Positions 27,647 to 36,825 of a DNA stretch of 64,000 nucleotides are shown here, piece after piece (the first letter of the stretch is position 1; every line of letters begins with the position of its first letter). A program made the position numbers and the translations under genes. The notes under the pieces were generated by a model. The model saw only the letters and a program-made list of their open reading frames with translations, made no database searches and was not told the DNA's origin. The DNA lies in NCBI RefSeq assembly GCF_001954275.1, contig NZ_MBEU01000004.1, positions 167,773-231,772 of the forward strand. The letters are read 5' to 3'. Source of the DNA: Mycobacterium sp. IS-836 (GTDB taxonomy: Bacteria > Actinomycetota > Actinomycetes > Mycobacteriales > Mycobacteriaceae).

Positions 27647-29122
27647 TCACCCCCGACCGCGACCGAGGGTCCCGACTTCGAAGGTCGGCAGCTGGTCATC
27701 GGCCGCTGCCACGGCAAACAGCGAACCGGCCGCGTAGAAGGCATCCTCGGTCATCAGCCCACGCCGGGCCAGCGCTACGCGGTCCACTGGGGTGCCCCAC
27801 CGGGCGCCGAAGAGGTGTTTGAGTCGTGTCGGATCTGGCCGGTGAAGGTTCAAGTGCGGCTTCTGGAGTGCCAATTCGTCACGCCTGGCCACCGCCCGCG
27901 CGGCCAGCTGGCGCCATTCGGACTGCCTCGGATCATCGCGCAGCAGATCGAGGAAGTGCTGGACGGCCGGCAGCGAGCGGCTGAAAAACAGCGTGCGCGT
28001 GACGATCCGGGCCGATATTGCGATCGGATCGGCACCCAGTGTTTCCCGCTCGTCGGCGGTGAGCCACTGCTCGCTGACCGTTTCGGGAAAGCCCGACTCG
28101 TCGATGATGCCCGTGGCCTGCGCGTACCGGTGCGCCACGGTCTGCAGGGCCGCCAGCTTTTGTTCGTCGGTGTCGCATGGCGCACCGGCGGTCAGCTCGG
28201 TGACGGCCGCAGCGGCACGCTCCTTCACGCTGCCCGGCTCGGCGGGATGCTCCGACGTCCAGTACCAGGCGGCGACCTGCTCGAGCGCGGGCAGGTACGC
28301 CCAGTGGTCAGTCGCGCACACGCTCAGCAGCGACAGCACCTCGTCATCGCGAATATTCACGATCGACTCGTCGCCGTTTTCGCCCGCTACGGCGACGGCC
28401 GTCGGCGGTGCCCAACGCTGCCGCCACCGGTGCGACCAAACGGTTGGAGGCGGGCCCGGCGCGGCGGTACCGCCACCGGGCCCACGGGCAATCTCGCGCA
28501 GTGCGAGCAGCGCATCGGCATGTTTGACGTCGACCCGCATCGACCGCAGCCGCTTGGCCAGCTCTCGGCTTTCCGGGACGTGCACGGCGTCCAGCAGCCG
28601 GTTCCAGGTGCGCATGGTGAAAGGAGTGCGGCGCGCTTCGTCGATGAGTCGATCGGACAACGATGCGGCCAGGACTCCGGATTCGACTGCGGCCCTGAGG
28701 GTTTGACGGATGTTGACCAGGGCATCGACAAAGACCGGGTATCCGTCCTCGGGATGGCCGTGCACCATACCTACCTCGTCGTCGGCCTCCAGCCATCCGT
28801 CCCGGTAGCCCTCGAAGACCCAGCCGTAGCCTTCCATGCCGAATTCGTGCAGTTCCGCCGCGCGCAACGCACCCATGCTGGACGAACCGACAACCCGCAC
28901 GCCGTCGTCGATCAGGGCGAGGAGTTCTTTATGGCGGACGGAGGCCGACTGAAAGAAAAGCCCGTCGACGATCAGCAGCGTATCGCCTGGCCGCAACCCG
29001 TACCCGAGAGCATGTCCGAACGAAATCGGTTGCACCACTTCAGCTTTGGGCACCACGGTTCGGATGTCGTCGACGCCGATGGTGGGTCCGGCTGTCACGA
29101 CGATGCGCGCGGAGGTTGTCAT
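27647..29122 (-). CDS. TfuA-domain protein, partner of YcaO
   Basis: 491 aa from the ATG at 29122, which overlaps the YcaO stop by ATGA. The TfuA core occupies about residues 1-190: ARIVVTAGPTIGVDDI, GDTLLIVDGLFFQ, VVGSSSMGALRAAELHEFGM and DDEVGMVHGHPEDGYPVFVD. The SSMGALRAAEL block is the family signature. TfuA proteins work with YcaO proteins to install thioamides (methanogen McrA, thioamitide RiPPs), probably by delivering sulfur. The remaining 300 residues, mostly helical, go far beyond the usual core and have no motif that I recognise. No membrane segment. Confidence 0.88.
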   Translation of the reverse strand: MTTSARIVVTAGPTIGVDDIRTVVPKAEVVQPISFGHALGYGLRPGDTLLIVDGLFFQSASVRHKELLALIDDGVRVVGSSSMGALRAAELHEFGMEGYGWVFEGYRDGWLEADDEVGMVHGHPEDGYPVFVDALVNIRQTLRAAVESGVLAASLSDRLIDEARRTPFTMRTWNRLLDAVHVPESRELAKRLRSMRVDVKHADALLALREIARGPGGGTAAPGPPPTVWSHRWRQRWAPPTAVAVAGENGDESIVNIRDDEVLSLLSVCATDHWAYLPALEQVAAWYWTSEHPAEPGSVKERAAAAVTELTAGAPCDTDEQKLAALQTVAHRYAQATGIIDESGFPETVSEQWLTADERETLGADPIAISARIVTRTLFFSRSLPAVQHFLDLLRDDPRQSEWRQLAARAVARRDELALQKPHLNLHRPDPTRLKHLFGARWGTPVDRVALARRGLMTEDAFYAAGSLFAVAAADDQLPTFEVGTLGRGRG

Positions 29123-30399
29123 GCGGGGGCCTGCAGCGGGGTGCGCATCGGCGAGACGATCGAGGCCATCAGGCCGGGGGCGATGACCTTGACGACGGGG
29201 ACGCATCCGCCGGGGAAATCGCACACCACGGCCAGCGGCTCGGTGCCCGACCGGGTGGCCACCGCGGTGGCCGCCGATGCCGTCAGCTCGGCCAGCGAGT
29301 CGGTGCCCTCGATCTGCCACGGCTTCGGTTCCGCGCTGGGCATCGACCGCATGGATCGCGCCGCGGCGCCGTAGGTGTGCAGGCGGGCAAAGCGTTGGTA
29401 GATGGCCGCGGGCAGATCCTCGCGCGCTCCGCTGATGGCGGTCAGCCGGGATTGCGCGGCTTCGGTGATCGCCCGTGACAATGCCACGTTCGGGTCGTGG
29501 TGCAGCCCGCTACCGCTGAACGGCACCTCCACCGCCGGCGATGTCAGCTCCGCTGCGAAGCAGAAGAAACCGTCCCAGGTGTCGAGCCGGGCGATCTGCA
29601 GTTCGCTACCCGCCTGGTGAACCTTTTCGACCAATTGGGCGCAGTCGGAGGCGGCCACGTCGTCGAGCGGCACGTGGAACAACGTCGACCCCGGTTCGGC
29701 GGTGGCAAGGCTGTGCCGTTCCATAACCTCGTACAAAGCGTGCAGGGTCGCCTCGTCGTAACTGTTGCCCGAGGCCAATCCGGTGGTGTCCATCGCGAAC
29801 ATCGGCGGTCCCCAGGAATCGGTGACCGCCACGTTCACCAGGACGGCTAACCACGGCACCCAGGTCTGACGGCCGGTCAGCAAGGTCGTTGCGATCATCC
29901 AATCGAGCTTGACGCCGGGATGGTAGAGGCTACCCCAGGGACGGTTGAGGTCGGCGGGATCGTAGGTCAGCTCCGCGGCGAGATTTGTTGTGGGCGTGCG
30001 TAATAGGTCTGGCTTGACGTTCTCGACGTGCCAGTTCTCCAACGACTCCATGACCGCGGAGACCTGCGCGGCGCGATAGGTGGTGGCCTTGCCCTGACTG
30101 ACCGTCAACGTCAGCGAGGCCGGTCGCACCGCCTGCACAGTCGGAATTCCGATGTCGTCGAGCCAGGTGAGGTCGGCTACGCGGGTGATCCCGGCGGGTG
30201 CCAGCAGAGGTTGGACAGCAGACCAAGTTTGATCGGGGGAGATGATGCGGTGGGTGCCCGAGCGGTAGGCGATTCGCGCTGAATCGGGGTGGCCTAAAAC
30301 GCGAGCCGGCCAGTGCGACCAATCCGGGCCGGCCAAGTCGTGGGCCGATGTGGCCGATTGGTGAATGTCGTGAGTGTCGAATCCCGACAATTCCGACAT
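29119..30399 (-). CDS. YcaO-domain ATP-dependent cyclodehydratase/thioamidase
   Basis: 426 aa. YcaO proteins phosphorylate a peptide backbone amide with ATP so that a nucleophile can attack it. ATP and Mg motifs are present: SQGKATTYRAAQVSAVMESLE (Ser101 onward), GLASGNSYDEATLHALYEVM (207-226) and ALSRAITEAAQSRLTAISGA (306-325). The C-terminus ends QAPA rather than PxPxP, which fits TfuA-linked members rather than azoline synthases. No ocin-ThiF or E1-like partner is near; TfuA follows directly, so a thioamide product is the best guess. A hairpin and the putative precursor ORF precede it. Confidence 0.92.
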   Translation of the reverse strand: MSELSGFDTHDIHQSATSAHDLAGPDWSHWPARVLGHPDSARIAYRSGTHRIISPDQTWSAVQPLLAPAGITRVADLTWLDDIGIPTVQAVRPASLTLTVSQGKATTYRAAQVSAVMESLENWHVENVKPDLLRTPTTNLAAELTYDPADLNRPWGSLYHPGVKLDWMIATTLLTGRQTWVPWLAVLVNVAVTDSWGPPMFAMDTTGLASGNSYDEATLHALYEVMERHSLATAEPGSTLFHVPLDDVAASDCAQLVEKVHQAGSELQIARLDTWDGFFCFAAELTSPAVEVPFSGSGLHHDPNVALSRAITEAAQSRLTAISGAREDLPAAIYQRFARLHTYGAAARSMRSMPSAEPKPWQIEGTDSLAELTASAATAVATRSGTEPLAVVCDFPGGCVPVVKVIAPGLMASIVSPMRTPLQAPA

Positions 30400-30445
30400 A
30401 GCGTCACGGTACTTAGTCCGCGCGCAGGCGGTGAGCGTTTTGATA

Positions 30446-30493
30446 ATGGCGGGAGTCCTATCTCGTCAGGGCGTGAGACGAGACTCCCGCCAT
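30446..30493 (-). terminator. Strong hairpin between precursor ORF and ycaO, likely attenuator
   Basis: ATGGCGGGAGTC (30446-30457) pairs perfectly with 30482-30493, and an inner TCTCGTC (30461-30467) pairs with GACGAGA at 30477-30483. It starts six bases after the stop of the 26-codon ORF and ends 46 bases before the ycaO start. Such a partial terminator would give many precursor messages for each enzyme message, the usual arrangement in RiPP operons. On the minus strand a few T residues follow (30445-30438). Confidence 0.75.
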
Positions 30494-30498
30494 GTTCC

Positions 30499-30579
30499 TC
30501 AGGCGGCCGCCTCGTCGGCGTGGAACGCAGGAGCCGTGAACGCGGTCTCGGTCTCGCAGAAGAGAAGCTCGTGGGACAT
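30499..30579 (-). CDS. Putative RiPP precursor peptide, 26 aa
   Basis: ATG at 30579, stop at 30501-30499. The peptide begins [14 protein letters not shown] and ends in DEAAA; it has one Cys (position 8), three Thr, three Phe and is acidic. The case for translation is the upstream sequence: AAGGAGG followed by GGGGTGATCAT, an almost complete complement of the 16S rRNA 3' end. The case for function is its place as first ORF of the ycaO-tfuA unit, ahead of a hairpin. No similarity to known thioamitide or trifolitoxin precursors is apparent to me. Leader and core cannot be divided from sequence. Confidence 0.7.
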   Translation of the reverse strand: MSHELLFCETETAFTAPAFHADEAAA

Positions 30580-30580
30580 A

Positions 30581-30597
30581 TGATCACCCCCCTCCTT
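30581..30597 (-). promoter_or_regulatory. Near-perfect extended Shine-Dalgarno of the precursor ORF
   Basis: On the minus strand the bases read AAGGAGGGGGGTGATCA just before the ATG at 30579. AAGGAGG is at 30597-30591, 11 bases from the start, and GGTGATC also matches the anti-SD tail. No other gene in the window has a site this strong, which marks the tiny ORF as meant for high expression. Confidence 0.75.
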
Positions 30598-30692
30598 CCG
30601 AATGCCAGGTGGCGCGTCTCAGCAAGTTTTTCGGTTTCCGGGCCTCAGCGGAATCCGACGATTGGCTAGTGCACGGGGTAATTTTGACTACG

Positions 30693-30724
30693 CCGATTGG
30701 GGGACAGGGCTGTCCCCCAATCGG
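30693..30724. promoter_or_regulatory. Perfect 14-bp inverted repeat ahead of the NRPS gene
   Basis: CCGATTGGGGGACA (30693-30706), loop GGGC, then its exact complement at 30711-30724. It lies in the divergent region, 89 bases before the NRPS start and 114 upstream of the precursor start. It could be an operator shared by both units, an RNA hairpin in the NRPS leader, or a terminator shielding one from the other. Confidence 0.6.
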
Positions 30725-30812
30725 GATAGGAGTCCGCGGCAATTCGCGCGAGGTGCATGGTCGATATCATTCGCGTGACACAGTGCCCGAGTGTCGAGCC
30801 GAGGGACGACGT

Positions 30813-33800
30813 GTGACCCGACCTGCCAAGAATTCGCCTGAACTGACGCGAGGACAGCGCGACATTTGGCTGTCTCAGGAAACGGGCGATTCGGCGACAG
30901 GGTGGCAGGCCGGGTATTTCGTGGTGATCAGCGGTGTGGTCGAGCCTGGCTTGCTGGAACGTGCGATCCGGCATGTGGTTGCCGAGGCGGAGCCACTGAG
31001 AGTCGGCATTTTCGAGCTCGACGGCCAAATCGTTCAGACACCCACCGATTATCCGGACGTCGAGGTCCCCTTCTACGACGTGAGCGGCGCGCGGGAACCC
31101 TTTCAGGAGGCCCGCAAGCTGGCGTCGTCCATTCAACGCGACCCGATGCCGTGGGGCGGCCCGCTGTTCAGATTCGCATTGTTTCGCACACTGCCAGATG
31201 AATTTTGCTTGTTCATTTGTATCCACCACATCGCCATCGATGGATTCGGCTCCGTCCTTTTCGCAAATCGCGTCGCCCTGGTCTACTCGGCCTTTGCCGC
31301 CGGGGCACCGGTTCCGGCTCCCGCTTTTGGCTCGCTGTACGACCTGGTCGCCTGCGAATCGGAATACGAGGCATCCGGCAGTTATCAAGAGGATCTCGCG
31401 TTTTGGACCGAGAATCTTCCCCCGCAGAACAATCGGGCGGATTATCGCTTGCCGGGGGGAGGCGACGAGCATCATGCGGGCACCGCGTCCATGCCGGTGC
31501 CGTTGGATGTTGCGGTCGTCGAACGGGCGCAGCGCCTGGCCGACGCGTTGGGCGTTCGTCGATCGGCTGTGCTTACCGCGGCGTGTGCGCTTTTGGTACC
31601 GGGTTGGGGCGCAGGGGGCTCCGAGGTGGTACTCGACTTCCCGGTGAGCAGGCGAACGACTCGAAAGTCGAAGACGATTCCGGGGATGGTTGCCGGGATC
31701 GTGCCGCTGGTGTTGAGGGCGTCGCCGTCCTCGTCGGTCGCGGACCTATGTGACCATGTGGAGGCTCGGATACGAGAAGTTCTGCGGCATCAGCGTTTTC
31801 CGGTGCAGGAATTGCTGAACAGCGCTGCGCACCGGAGCGCATCCGCGACGCGGGACAGGGTCGCCGTCAATTTGTTTCCGTCGACAACGATCCCGCCTTT
31901 CGGCGGTGCGCCGGCATCGTTGGTCTACACCAATTTCGGGCGTGCGGACCGATTCGGGCTGTTCTTCATCCAGGATGGCGACCGGCTGTCTCTGAGCACC
32001 GCGGGTGCGGATCCGCCGTCTCCAGATTTCGAGGGCCCCGCGTTGGCCACCCGCCTGGAAAAACTGCTCATGGCCATGACCTCTGACCCGGGACGGTTGT
32101 CCTCGATCGCGCTGCTCGACGAGCCCGTGCGCGCCCGACTCGATGCATGGGGCAACCGTGCCGCATTGACGAGCCCGGCACCCTCAACCTCGACGGTGCC
32201 GGGACTGTTTGCCGCCCATGCTGCGCGCATCCCGGGGGCGGCCGCGCTGGCATGCGGCGGCGTGGTCTTGACCTATCGGCAGCTCGACAACGCCAGCAGT
32301 CGGCTCGCATCCCGGTTGACGGGGGTCGGGGTAGGCCGCGGTGACGTGGTGGCCCTGCTGCTACCACGCAGCAACGAGGCCATCGTCGCGATCCTGGGAG
32401 TGCTGAAAGCTGGAGCCGCTTACCTACCCATCGACCCGGATCACCCCGACGCCCGCATCGCGTTCCTGCTGCGGGACACCACACCGGCAGCGGCGCTGAC
32501 TACTCGCCAGCTGGCCCACCGGCTCGAAGGCCATGACCTGGTCGTCATCGACGTTGGTGATTCCGCTGACACCGCAGCGGGCGCACCACCCGGCGCGGCC
32601 TTGCCGACCCCGGCCGCCGAGGATATCGCCTACATTCTCTACACCTCGGGCACCACCGGGGCGCCCAAGGGAGTGGCGATCACCCATCACAACATCACCC
32701 AACTGATCGGCGCGCCGGCACCGTTCAACAACCAGACGAGCCGAGCGATAACCCAATGCCATTCCTACGCTTTCGACTTCTCGGTGTGGGAAATCTGGGG
32801 CGCGCTCCTCAACGGTGGATGCCTGGTGGTGGTCCCTGAACAGGTGACGCAGTCGCTGGAGGACTTTCACGCGCTGCTCGTGGCCGAACAAGTCACCGCC
32901 CTGACGCAGACTCCGTCGGCTGCGGCGGCGCTGTCGACAGACGGCCTGGCCGGTACGACATTGGTGGTGGGCGGTGAGCCCTGCACGTCCGACGTCGTGG
33001 ATCGCTGGGCGCCCGGGCGGGCGATGATCAACGCCTACGGACCCACCGAAACCACGGTGTGCGTGTCCATCAGCGATCCGTTGCAACCAGGTTGCGGGGT
33101 ACCACCGATCGGCCGCCCGCTGCCGGGAACAGTGTTGTTCGTCTTAGACCAGTGGTTGCGCAGGGTGCCCGTTGGTGTGGTAGGCGAGTTGTATGTTGCG
33201 GGCGCCCAGGTGGGCCTCGGATATTGGCGCCGCCCTGCCTTGACGGCCTCGCGCTTTGTGGCGTGTCCGTTCGGCGGGGACGGGACGCGAATGTATCGCA
33301 CCGGCGACCTCGCGAGCTGGAGTTCCGACGGGCAACTGCACTACGCGGGCCGGGCGGACGACCAGGTCAAGATTCGCGGCTACCGCATCGAGCCCGGCGA
33401 AATCGCCGCCGAGCTGGCACGGTTGCCGGGGGTAGGGCAGGCCGCGGTGATCGCCCGCGAGGACCGTCCCGGCGACAAACGCCTCGTCGGCTACATCACC
33501 GGTGCGGCCGACCCGGCCACCGTTCGAACCGAACTGGGCGCCCGCTTGCCCCACTACCTAGTGCCGGCGGCGATCATGACCCTCGAGCGGTTGCCGCTGA
33601 CCGTCAACGGCAAACTCGACACCGCCGCTTTGCCGGCCCCCGAGTACACCGCCGCCGAGTACCGGCCTCCGAGCACCCCGGTCGAGGAAATCCTGGCCGG
33701 TCTCTACGCCCACGTCCTCGGGCTGGAACGGGTGGGTGTCGACCAATCATTCTTCGATCTGGGTGGGGACTCACTGCTGGCCATGCGCGTCACCGCGGCG

Positions 33801-35270
33801 CTCAACGCCACTTTGGACGCCCGCTTGTCCGTGCGGGCCCTGTTTGATGCGCCCACGATCGCCCAGCTGGCGCCCCTCGTCTCAGCCGGTTCGACTCCGT
33901 CGACCCCATTGGTTCCGGTGGTGCGGCCCGCGGCGGTGCCGTTGTCGCAGGCCCAACACCGGATGTGGACCGTCACTCAACTGCACGGACCGTCTCCGGT
34001 CTTCAACATCGCGTGGGCGCTGAGGCTTCGGGGCCCCCTCGAGGTCGAGGCGCTGCGCCAGGCCCTCGTCGACGTGGTGAACCGCCACGAAATCCTGCGC
34101 ACCGTCTATCCGGCCCTCGAGGGCACACCCCGACAAGTCGTCGTTCCTCCCGAACGGGCGGACTTCGGCTGGCAGGTCGTTGACGCCACCGGGTGGTCCC
34201 CGCGGCGGCTCCAGCAGGCCGTCGCCGCCCATGCCCGTCACGAATTCGACCTGGCCACCCGGATCCCGTTGTTCGCCCAGTTGCATCGCGTGGCCGACGA
34301 TGAACACCTGCTGGCCATTGCCGTGCACCACATCGCCGCCGACGGCTGGTCGGTGGCCCCGCTATCGGCCGACCTCGACACCGCCTACCGCAGTCGATGC
34401 GCCGGCCACGCCCCCAAGTGGGAGCCGCTTCCGATCCAATACATCGACTTCACGCTGTGGCAGCGCGCCCATCTAGGGGACCCGGCCGATCCGCACAGCA
34501 TCATCGCCACCCAGCTCAAGTTTTGGGAAGAGACTCTCGCGGGCATGCCCCTAGGCCTGGAGCTAGGCTCCGCCCGGCCGGACCAAGCGGTGGCCGACAA
34601 CCGCGGCGACATCGTGGCCGTAGAGTGGCCGGCGGCGTTGCACCGCAAGATAATCCGCGTGGCCCGCCAGCATCACGCCAGCAGCTTCATGGTTGTCCAC
34701 GCGGGCTTCGCTGCACTGCTGTCCAAACTCACCGCCAGCACCGACGTTCCTGTGGGAATCGCGGTGGCTGGCCGCGGCCACCCGGCGCTGGACGATTTGG
34801 TCGGGGTCTTCGTCAACACCGTCGTGCTACGCGTCGGAGTGGCCGATGACGACACCTTCGCGGAGCTACTGGCTCGCGTTCGTGCGCGCGGCCTGCAGGC
34901 GTTCGACCGCCAGGACCTGCCCTACGGAATTCTCGTCGACCGGATCAGCGCCGCGCGCTCAGTGCCGCCCCGCCCCCTGATCCAAACGATGCTGGCCTGG
35001 CAAAACAACAAGCCCGCCGCGCGGGTGCTGGGCGATCTGGATGTCACGTGGGATCCGGTACACACCGGGACGGCACGAATGAACTTCTTGCTGTCGCTCA
35101 CCGAAGAGTTCGCCGACGGCGGTGAGCCCGCCGGAATCAGCGGCGTCGTGGAATACCGCACCGCGGTTTTCACCCCGACCGCGGTCAAAACCCTGATCGA
35201 CCACTTGGAGCAGTTGTTGGGGACGCTGACAGCCGATCCGCAATTGCGGCTGTCGTCGATCGACTTGTGA
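30813..35270 (+). CDS. Non-ribosomal peptide synthetase, C-A-T-C
   Basis: 1485 aa from GTG 30813, preceded by GAGGGA at 6 bases; the 68 codons upstream look non-coding. First condensation domain about 1-450 with HHIAIDG near 138. Adenylation domain about 465-900 with [12 protein letters not shown] (near 609), [36 protein letters not shown] and [10 protein letters not shown]. Carrier domain with [13 protein letters not shown] near 980. Second condensation domain about 1025-1480 with HHIAADG near 1172. No epimerase, thioesterase or reductase. By hand the specificity residues read D-F-W-T-V-G-A-V-C, partly like threonine codes; this is weak. Release must be by the terminal C domain, a missing partner, or hydrolysis. 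Confidence 0.92.
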   Translation: MTRPAKNSPELTRGQRDIWLSQETGDSATGWQAGYFVVISGVVEPGLLERAIRHVVAEAEPLRVGIFELDGQIVQTPTDYPDVEVPFYDVSGAREPFQEARKLASSIQRDPMPWGGPLFRFALFRTLPDEFCLFICIHHIAIDGFGSVLFANRVALVYSAFAAGAPVPAPAFGSLYDLVACESEYEASGSYQEDLAFWTENLPPQNNRADYRLPGGGDEHHAGTASMPVPLDVAVVERAQRLADALGVRRSAVLTAACALLVPGWGAGGSEVVLDFPVSRRTTRKSKTIPGMVAGIVPLVLRASPSSSVADLCDHVEARIREVLRHQRFPVQELLNSAAHRSASATRDRVAVNLFPSTTIPPFGGAPASLVYTNFGRADRFGLFFIQDGDRLSLSTAGADPPSPDFEGPALATRLEKLLMAMTSDPGRLSSIALLDEPVRARLDAWGNRAALTSPAPSTSTVPGLFAAHAARIPGAAALACGGVVLTYRQLDNASSRLASRLTGVGVGRGDVVALLLPRSNEAIVAILGVLKAGAAYLPIDPDHPDARIAFLLRDTTPAAALTTRQLAHRLEGHDLVVIDVGDSADTAAGAPPGAALPTPAAEDIAYILYTSGTTGAPKGVAITHHNITQLIGAPAPFNNQTSRAITQCHSYAFDFSVWEIWGALLNGGCLVVVPEQVTQSLEDFHALLVAEQVTALTQTPSAAAALSTDGLAGTTLVVGGEPCTSDVVDRWAPGRAMINAYGPTETTVCVSISDPLQPGCGVPPIGRPLPGTVLFVLDQWLRRVPVGVVGELYVAGAQVGLGYWRRPALTASRFVACPFGGDGTRMYRTGDLASWSSDGQLHYAGRADDQVKIRGYRIEPGEIAAELARLPGVGQAAVIAREDRPGDKRLVGYITGAADPATVRTELGARLPHYLVPAAIMTLERLPLTVNGKLDTAALPAPEYTAAEYRPPSTPVEEILAGLYAHVLGLERVGVDQSFFDLGGDSLLAMRVTAALNATLDARLSVRALFDAPTIAQLAPLVSAGSTPSTPLVPVVRPAAVPLSQAQHRMWTVTQLHGPSPVFNIAWALRLRGPLEVEALRQALVDVVNRHEILRTVYPALEGTPRQVVVPPERADFGWQVVDATGWSPRRLQQAVAAHARHEFDLATRIPLFAQLHRVADDEHLLAIAVHHIAADGWSVAPLSADLDTAYRSRCAGHAPKWEPLPIQYIDFTLWQRAHLGDPADPHSIIATQLKFWEETLAGMPLGLELGSARPDQAVADNRGDIVAVEWPAALHRKIIRVARQHHASSFMVVHAGFAALLSKLTASTDVPVGIAVAGRGHPALDDLVGVFVNTVVLRVGVADDDTFAELLARVRARGLQAFDRQDLPYGILVDRISAARSVPPRPLIQTMLAWQNNKPAARVLGDLDVTWDPVHTGTARMNFLLSLTEEFADGGEPAGISGVVEYRTAVFTPTAVKTLIDHLEQLLGTLTADPQLRLSSIDL

Positions 35271-35341
35271 GGAGACCCAGGCGGCAGACTCGTGGGGCAA
35301 TTGGGACGGCCGCGACGTGACGGACGGGCTACCGTGAGTTC

Positions 35342-36109
35342 ATGTCCGGGAAGGGCGCGCCGCAGTACCCGATCGAGTCGGTCGACAACGCGCTCAAGCT
35401 GCTGCTGTTGTTGGGTGAGCAGCCGCAGATCCGGTTGAGCGAGGCGACGCGGTACCTGGGGGTGGCGTCCTCGACGGCGCACCGGCTGCTGGCCATGCTG
35501 GCCTATCGCGGGTTCGTCCGCCAAGACCCGGTGTCCAAGGCGTATCTGCCCGGTCCGTCGTTGACCGGTGTGGCGTTTGCGATCTTCGGCCGCATCGACA
35601 TTCAGCGATCCGCCACGCCGATCATGCGCAGCCTCAGCGAACAACTACGCGAAACCATCCACCTCGGCATGCTCGACGGCGCCGGCGTTCGTTTCGTCGC
35701 CGCGGTCGAGGGTCCCGCCGCGGTGCGGGTGGCGTCGCGGCTCGGGCGCACCCTGCCTGCGCACTGCACCTCGACGGGCAAGGTCCTGCTGGCCCAGTTG
35801 TCCGAGCAGGAATTGCGTCAGCTGCTACCCGATGAACCGTTGCAGCGCATCACCTCTCGTTCGATCGGCAGCCGCACCGAGTTGGAGGCGGAGCTCGGCC
35901 GCATCCGCGAGCGGGGCTACGCGGTCAATCGTGAGGAGAGCGAGGAAGGCGTCGCGTCGGTCGCGGTGCCCATCCCGACCCGGGCGCCCGGCCTGCGCAT
36001 CGCACTCAACGCCGCCGCCCCGCAGCAGCGGCTGCGCAGCTCGCAATACTCGTCGGTGTCCGCCGCACTCACCAAGGCGGCCAAGGAGATTGGCGATCAG
36101 CTCGGCTGA
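35342..36109 (+). CDS. IclR-family transcriptional regulator
   Basis: 255 aa. The winged helix-turn-helix is at about residues 12-65 (RLSEATRYLGVASSTAHRLL), and the effector domain contains LGMLDGAGVRFVAAVEG and LPAHCTSTGKVLLAQL, typical of IclR. Members such as PcaR and PobR control protocatechuate and hydroxybenzoate genes. Its end overlaps by 13 bases the convergent aldolase gene of the aromatic operon, so it is the likely local regulator. Confidence 0.88.
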   Translation: MSGKGAPQYPIESVDNALKLLLLLGEQPQIRLSEATRYLGVASSTAHRLLAMLAYRGFVRQDPVSKAYLPGPSLTGVAFAIFGRIDIQRSATPIMRSLSEQLRETIHLGMLDGAGVRFVAAVEGPAAVRVASRLGRTLPAHCTSTGKVLLAQLSEQELRQLLPDEPLQRITSRSIGSRTELEAELGRIRERGYAVNREESEEGVASVAVPIPTRAPGLRIALNAAAPQQRLRSSQYSSVSAALTKAAKEIGDQLG

Positions 36110-36825
36110 GCCCCCAAGCGGGCCACCTCGTGGCGCCAGGCCGCCTCGGCGGTGAACGCGGCTCCCAGGTCCGGCAGGTCGTCCCAGTCGGAGTCGTCGA
36201 TCTCGGCCAGGGTGCCGCCGGCGGAGCGCACCCGCAACGACATCCGGGCAAGCGCGTCCACGCTGATCGCCTGCAGCACCGCCTGCTCGACGGTGGCCGC
36301 GGCGCTGGTGATCCCGTGTCCGCGGCAGATCACCAGCGGCCGGCCGCGCATGGCCGCCACCATTTCCTTGCCCAGCGCCGAATTCCGGATCAGCACGGCG
36401 CGTTCGTAGACGGGCACGCCGCCACGGGCCAGCCACGCGCCCGGAATGTCGTAGGCCCCGTAGATCGGCCGGATCTCGATGCCGGCGAGGTCGGCGGCGA
36501 CGACGGCGGGCGGGTGCAGGTGCGCGACCGCCCGGTATTCGGGGTTGGCCAGCAGGGTTTCGACGTGGATCGGCAGTTCGTTGGGCACGCGGTAGCCGTC
36601 GAGTTCACCTGTGGCGCCGGCGGTTCCGTCGAACGTGATGAGCCGGACGTCGGACGCCCGGGTGAAGGCCACCCCGGTGTCGGTGTCGCTGCGGCACCGA
36701 ATCAGCAGGCGCTCGTCGTCGATCCGCAGGCTCAGGTGACCGAGGATGCCGTCGACCAGGCCGCGCGCCGCGGCGACCCGGCAGCCTTGGGCCACCCGGG
36801 CGCGCTGCTCGTCAAGGCGCGTCAT
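36097..36825 (-). CDS. Class II aldolase/adducin-family protein, probable aromatic acid decarboxylase
   Basis: 242 aa from the ATG at 36825. Zinc ligands of the family are visible: AHLHPPAVVAADLAG with the His pair (about residue 99) and CRGHGITSAAATVEQAV with the third His. In phthalate operons of actinobacteria a protein of this family (PhtC/PadC) decarboxylates 3,4-dihydroxyphthalate to protocatechuate. As the last gene of a dioxygenase-dehydrogenase operon with pcaHGB nearby, that role fits best. CmtD-like decarboxylation is the main alternative. Confidence 0.8.
   Translation of the reverse strand: MTRLDEQRARVAQGCRVAAARGLVDGILGHLSLRIDDERLLIRCRSDTDTGVAFTRASDVRLITFDGTAGATGELDGYRVPNELPIHVETLLANPEYRAVAHLHPPAVVAADLAGIEIRPIYGAYDIPGAWLARGGVPVYERAVLIRNSALGKEMVAAMRGRPLVICRGHGITSAAATVEQAVLQAISVDALARMSLRVRSAGGTLAEIDDSDWDDLPDLGAAFTAEAAWRHEVARLGAQPS

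Noticed and set aside
27575..29374. 599-codon plus-strand frame opposite the TfuA gene
   Set aside because: No motif; the minus-strand frame encodes the clear TfuA signature and is coupled to ycaO.
30294..30587. 97-codon minus-strand frame covering the precursor region in another frame
   Set aside because: It runs into ycaO in a frame that is not used, and its start lies inside the strong ribosome site of the 26-codon ORF; composition is random.
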